Origin: Siminovitchia acidinfaciens
Lineage (GTDB): Bacteria; Bacillota; Bacilli; Bacillales; Bacillaceae_C
Length of the DNA stretch: 64,000 nt
Reading direction: 5' to 3'
NCBI RefSeq assembly: GCF_003605385.1
Contig: NZ_QYTV02000011.1
Coordinates: forward strand, 1-64,000
Positions 60,891 to 64,000 of the stretch are shown here, piece by piece. Made by a program: the position numbers and the translations under genes. The notes below the pieces were generated by a model. It was not told the DNA's origin and ran no database searches. It was given only the letters and a program-made list of their open reading frames with translations. Within the stretch, counting starts at the first letter, position 1, and the number at the start of each line of letters is the position of its first letter.

Positions 60891-61234
60891 ATTGTGAATA
60901 TAAATTGAACATCATTACTATAGGGAGCAAATTTCGGATACAAAAATACATCTTGAATGATATATGGTGTATAATCGGGACAGACACAAGGTAGTTAAAA
61001 CAGCAAAAAATGAACTTTACAATTGGGTACCATTAATTATATAGAGTCATTGAATCTTTCAAATGTTAAGAGATAAAAAATCAGTTTAGTTGGATAAATA
61101 TTGATGATCGCATATTAGTAATTCAGAATCGAAAACGCTTTACCGTTGGGTTTTGAATGTTTTTTAGAGTATCTTTTAAAACCCTGAGTTACGATAATGT
61201 TAGCCAGATTTAAATAGGGAGGTACGGAAGAAGG
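60891..61234 (+). other. Intergenic region before the YisP-like gene
   Basis: 344 bp, AT-rich, no gene. A TATAAT (about 60973) with poor -35 is the only promoter candidate; AATAGGGAGG at 61213-61222 is the ribosome site for the following ATG. Confidence 0.4.
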
Positions 61235-62047
61235 ATGAGTGCGTTTCCTAAAGATGCAATGCGTATGCTAAAAGAGACGAGTCGTACATTTTATATACCG
61301 ATTACTTTTTTGCAAAAGGAGTTAAAGTACTCAGTTGCAGCGGCTTATTTAGTATTTCGGGCGATTGATGAAATTGAAGATCATGAAGAATTGGACAATG
61401 ATTTAAAATACACGATGTTAATGCAAGTAAGCGAACTATTTAAACAACCGTTTGATAACGAAGAATATGTAAGAATTCTGGGACAGACAAAAATTCGAGT
61501 GCCTGAAGTCACACTTCGTTTAGAAGAATGGCTTCAAGCCTGTCCGAAAGATGCCCTGCCAATTGTCACGGATGCTGCATGTGAAATGGCGCATGGTATG
61601 GCAAAGTGGGCAAAAGAAAATTGGGACATTCGCACACGTGAAGATTTGGATGACTATACGTATTACGTTGCAGGCCTTGTTGGCGTCATGCTTTCGGACC
61701 TTTGGGAACACTATGGAGAAGAAAAAACAGACCGGGAACTTGCCATCGGTTATGGGCGCGGGCTTCAGGCCGTAAATATTTTGCGTAATCAAAAGGAAGA
61801 TTTGGTTGAACGCGGGGTAAGCTTTTTACCAGAGGGCTGGAATCGTGCCGATCTGTTCGTATATGCGGATGAAAACCTGGCCAAAGCAGATGAGTATATG
61901 AAGTCTCTCAATAAGAAAACCATTTTGTTATTCTGTCGCCTGCCGCTTGCCCTAGCTCATAAAACGTTAAAAGCGATGAAAGAGGGACGCGAAAAAATGA
62001 CACGTGCGGAAGTAGAACAAACAGTGGCAGAGGTTCAAATCGACTAA
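61235..62047 (+). CDS. Squalene/phytoene synthase family protein (YisP-like)
   Basis: 270 aa all-helical trans-isoprenyl synthase fold. The first Asp-rich motif is DEIED (45-49). The second, NILRNQKEDLVERG (181 onward), has Asn where true squalene synthases have the first Asp (NxxRDxxED). B. subtilis YisP, similarly altered in this region, acts as a farnesyl diphosphate phosphatase making farnesol for membrane microdomains. That activity is the best guess here. The neighbouring IPP isomerase supports a prenyl role. Confidence 0.85.
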   Translation: MSAFPKDAMRMLKETSRTFYIPITFLQKELKYSVAAAYLVFRAIDEIEDHEELDNDLKYTMLMQVSELFKQPFDNEEYVRILGQTKIRVPEVTLRLEEWLQACPKDALPIVTDAACEMAHGMAKWAKENWDIRTREDLDDYTYYVAGLVGVMLSDLWEHYGEEKTDRELAIGYGRGLQAVNILRNQKEDLVERGVSFLPEGWNRADLFVYADENLAKADEYMKSLNKKTILLFCRLPLALAHKTLKAMKEGREKMTRAEVEQTVAEVQID

Positions 62048-62157
62048 TTCCATGTTGTGCAGCAGTAGAGGCACCTTTATATTTTTACAATTTGTCGTCT
62101 CCAACGTGTCTGGTGGCGATTGTAGAAGAAACATGATGGTAAAGGCAGGTGTTGGCG

Positions 62158-63186
62158 TTGGCCAACTCAATCGAGCAAAGAAAATCTGAACATATTCAAA
62201 TTTCGTTGAACGAAAAGGTTACAGGGGAATCGATTTCAACAGGATTGGAGTCGATTGCGTTCATCCACAATGCGCTCCCCGAAATCGATTTTGACGAAAT
62301 CTCCATTGAAACCAAATTCCTCGGCTTTGAATGCAAAACACCGTTTCTCATCAGTTCCATGACGGGCGGGACAGCTCTTGCCGAGACGATAAACAGGAAC
62401 CTGGCAACAGCTGCCGAAGAAAGAGGCTGGGCGCTTGCGCTCGGATCGACCCGGGCGCTGCTCGACAGCGACGGACACTCCTCCTCTTTCCTGATGAGGA
62501 AATACGCACCGAATGTCCCCATCATTGCGAACTTGGGCGCTGTTCAATTTAATTACGGATATGGTGTTGATGAATGCAGGAAAATCATCGAGATGACCGA
62601 GGCGGATATGCTCGTCCTTCATTTGAACAGCATCCAAGAAGTGATTCAGGAAAATGGAGATACGAATTTTAAAGGACTATTAAAGAAGATTGAACAACTG
62701 TGCAGCACGCTTGAGGTCCCGGTCGGGGTCAAGGAGGTCGGATGGGGCATCGATGGTCAGACAGCTAAAAAGTTAATTGAGGCTGGTATTGCGTTCATCG
62801 ACGTCGCCGGAGCGGGAGGCACCTCCTGGAGCCAGGTGGAAAAATTCCGTGCCAAAGATCCGATCCGTCGCCTTGCAGCTGAAGCATTCAGCGAATGGGG
62901 GATTCCAACCGCGGAATCAATTAGGCTTGTCCGCGGAGAGAATGGGAATTGTCCTTTGATTGCCAGCGGTGGGATGCAGACGGGACTGGACGGGGCCAAG
63001 TCCATTGCGTTAGGTGCTGACCTGGTTGGATTCGGGCGATCTATCCTGAAAGAAGCGACCCAGAGCCCGGAAGATGTCCTAGAAGTGATGAAGATCCGGG
63101 AAATGGAACTTCGGATGGCGATGTTCGGAATTGGGGCGCTGACGATCCAGGAGTTGAAGGATACTCCACGCCTAATAGAACGATAA
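62158..63186 (+). CDS. fni: Type 2 isopentenyl-diphosphate isomerase (FMN-dependent)
   Basis: 342 aa TIM-barrel, interconverts IPP and DMAPP using reduced FMN, Mg2+ and NADPH. Family blocks: ISSMTGGT, HLNSIQEVIQENGD, VKEVGWG, DVAGAGGTSW and SGGMQTGLDG. Three in-frame starts (GTG 62149, TTG 62152, TTG 62158); TTG 62158 (MANSIEQRKSEH) best fits the AAAGGCAGG site. Balances products of the MEP pathway (ispD, ispF at 8475-9665). Terminator follows. Confidence 0.95.
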   Translation: MANSIEQRKSEHIQISLNEKVTGESISTGLESIAFIHNALPEIDFDEISIETKFLGFECKTPFLISSMTGGTALAETINRNLATAAEERGWALALGSTRALLDSDGHSSSFLMRKYAPNVPIIANLGAVQFNYGYGVDECRKIIEMTEADMLVLHLNSIQEVIQENGDTNFKGLLKKIEQLCSTLEVPVGVKEVGWGIDGQTAKKLIEAGIAFIDVAGAGGTSWSQVEKFRAKDPIRRLAAEAFSEWGIPTAESIRLVRGENGNCPLIASGGMQTGLDGAKSIALGADLVGFGRSILKEATQSPEDVLEVMKIREMELRMAMFGIGALTIQELKDTPRLIER

Positions 63187-63206
63187 TGGCAAGAAATATA
63201 CAAAAC

Positions 63207-63239
63207 AAAGTCACGCCTGATATAGGGGCGTGACTTTTT
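63207..63239 (+). terminator. fni terminator
   Basis: AAAGTCACGCC (63207-63217) and GGCGTGACTTT (63227-63237) form a perfect 11-bp stem with T-tract. Confidence 0.9.
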
Positions 63240-63343
63240 GGATTTAGTACTGCGAAAGCGATCAAACAGTCGGACTTTATTTATTCATATTTTTAATTTT
63301 GTGGTTCAAACTAATGACACAGCTATGAAGGAGGGCGAAAAAT

Positions 63344-63514
63344 ATGGGACGTGGAAAAGGTTTTAATCATAAGGAAAAAGGTCATCCTGGAAACTTCCCT
63401 GAAGGCAGTAAACAGGTTCAGCGGAAGGATCACAGTCGACAAACGGAGCAGATAGAGGATATTGTTACACACGAAGCTTTTAAAAATAGAGTAAAAGAGG
63501 ATGAAATGCCTTGA
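63344..63514 (+). CDS. Small hypothetical protein, 56 aa
   Basis: Not named by me. ATG 63344 has AAGGAGGGCG 9 nt upstream. The sequence begins MGRGKGFNHKEKGHPGNFPE and ends KNRVKEDEMP; hydrophilic, basic N-terminus and acidic C-terminus, no membrane segment. The good ribosome site and composition favour a real gene. Confidence 0.7.
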   Translation: MGRGKGFNHKEKGHPGNFPEGSKQVQRKDHSRQTEQIEDIVTHEAFKNRVKEDEMP

Positions 63515-63585
63515 AAAAGGTTATGGAAACCCGGTATTCAAAAGAAGAAGTTTAGACTGGAATTATCAAGCTAAATTAGAAAGCA

Positions 63586-63607
63586 GGCGACCCTATGGGG
63601 TCGCCTG
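63586..63607 (+). terminator. Hairpin after the small protein gene
   Basis: AGGCGACCC (63586-63594) and GGGTCGCCT (63599-63607) form a perfect 9-bp stem with TATG loop. The following tract is only moderately T-rich. Confidence 0.65.
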
Positions 63608-63726
63608 TAAATATTTGGGGATAGCTGCCTATTTTGAAGGGCAGGTATAGGTTTCAAACGGCACGGTCATCGATCCCTCCCCCTTAGGCCATCAGGGGGT
63701 GTACAGGATTGAATATATGCTCCAAG

Positions 63727-64000
63727 TCAGATATTCAATAAATTTTTTAATTGCTCCAAATCTATTTTTCGGGCGATACCATTGATATGCACCGAGCCGT
63801 CCGGATGGACATGAACTTCAACTTTATTTTGTATCGTTCGCAATTCATCTTTTAAATGAGCATACTTGGAAGTGAGAAAGCGGTATTTCTGATTCAGCGA
63901 ACCAACCCACGGCCGCGACAGATCGTGCAAGGCATCGATATACGGGCCGTCAATGAGCAGGTCAGTCACACCTAGCAACTCATTCCAATCGGACCGGTTC
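63727..64000 (-). CDS. NrdG-like 4Fe-4S single-cluster (radical SAM) protein, C-terminal part
   Basis: Partial: the reading frame continues beyond the window end on the minus strand (residues RSDWNELL precede the first possible TTG start). GVTDLLIDGPYIDALHDL and WVGSLNQKYRFL match the C-terminal part of NrdG-type activating proteins (LIDGPF...RGSSNQR). The radical SAM CxxxCxxC motif would lie outside the window. Substrate unknown. Confidence 0.7.
   Translation of the reverse strand, partial: NRSDWNELLGVTDLLIDGPYIDALHDLSRPWVGSLNQKYRFLTSKYAHLKDELRTIQNKVEVHVHPDGSVHINGIARKIDLEQLKNLLNI

Overview
The window is a stretch of a low-to-medium GC Firmicutes chromosome, almost certainly a Bacillaceae species close to Bacillus. 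Protein sequences and gene order follow the origin-proximal region of Bacillus subtilis: 5S rRNA end, ctsR-mcsA-mcsB-clpC-radA-yacL-ispD-ispF-gltX-cysE-cysS-mrnC-rlmB-yacP-sigH-rpmG-secE-nusG-rplKAJL-rsmC-rpoBC-ybxF-rpsLG-fusA-tuf, then the S10-spc-alpha cluster, ecfA1A2T, truA, rplM and rpsI. SigH, McsB and zinc-type L33, S14 and L36 fit a spore-forming Bacillaceae. Comparisons with B. subtilis are from memory; no database was searched.

Layout. 1-73 holds the 3' end of a 5S rRNA and its terminator. 270-743 is a glutathione peroxidase. 844-5516 is the CtsR-controlled ctsR operon. 5777-11224 runs radA to gltX, and disA is missing from its usual place after radA. 11221-15493 is a cysteine T-box operon. 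15498-21107 carries sigH, secretion and elongation factors and the L11/L1 and L10/L12 operons with their leaders. 21187-33326 carries RNA polymerase, S12/S7, EF-G and EF-Tu. 33437-36774 is foreign to the usual order: a 52-bp tandem array and a minus-strand manganese ABC transporter with an MntR-like operator. 36868-52126 is the S10-spc-alpha supercluster. 52375-57132 carries the ECF transporter core, truA and rplM-rpsI.

57017-60830 is the most notable region. The last 67 bp of rpsI are repeated 3.75 kb downstream as a decayed copy (62/67 identical). Between the two copies lie a frameshifted tyrosine recombinase remnant, four TTGACCAC arm-type motifs, a 78-aa orphan and a class A penicillin-binding protein with a heptad-repeat tail. 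This reads as a decayed integrative element that used the 3' end of rpsI as its attachment site and left a cell-wall gene behind. After it come a YisP-like prenyl-phosphate enzyme, a type 2 IPP isomerase, a small orphan and the C-terminal part of an NrdG-like protein on the minus strand.

Most genes serve protein synthesis and its quality control: ribosomal proteins, elongation factors, tRNA synthetases, RNA polymerase, Sec translocon, and arginine-phosphorylation-dependent ClpCP proteolysis. Accessory signals are concentrated in the intergenic regions: a GC-rich interspersed repeat family, 52-bp and 20-bp tandem arrays, and several leader hairpins.
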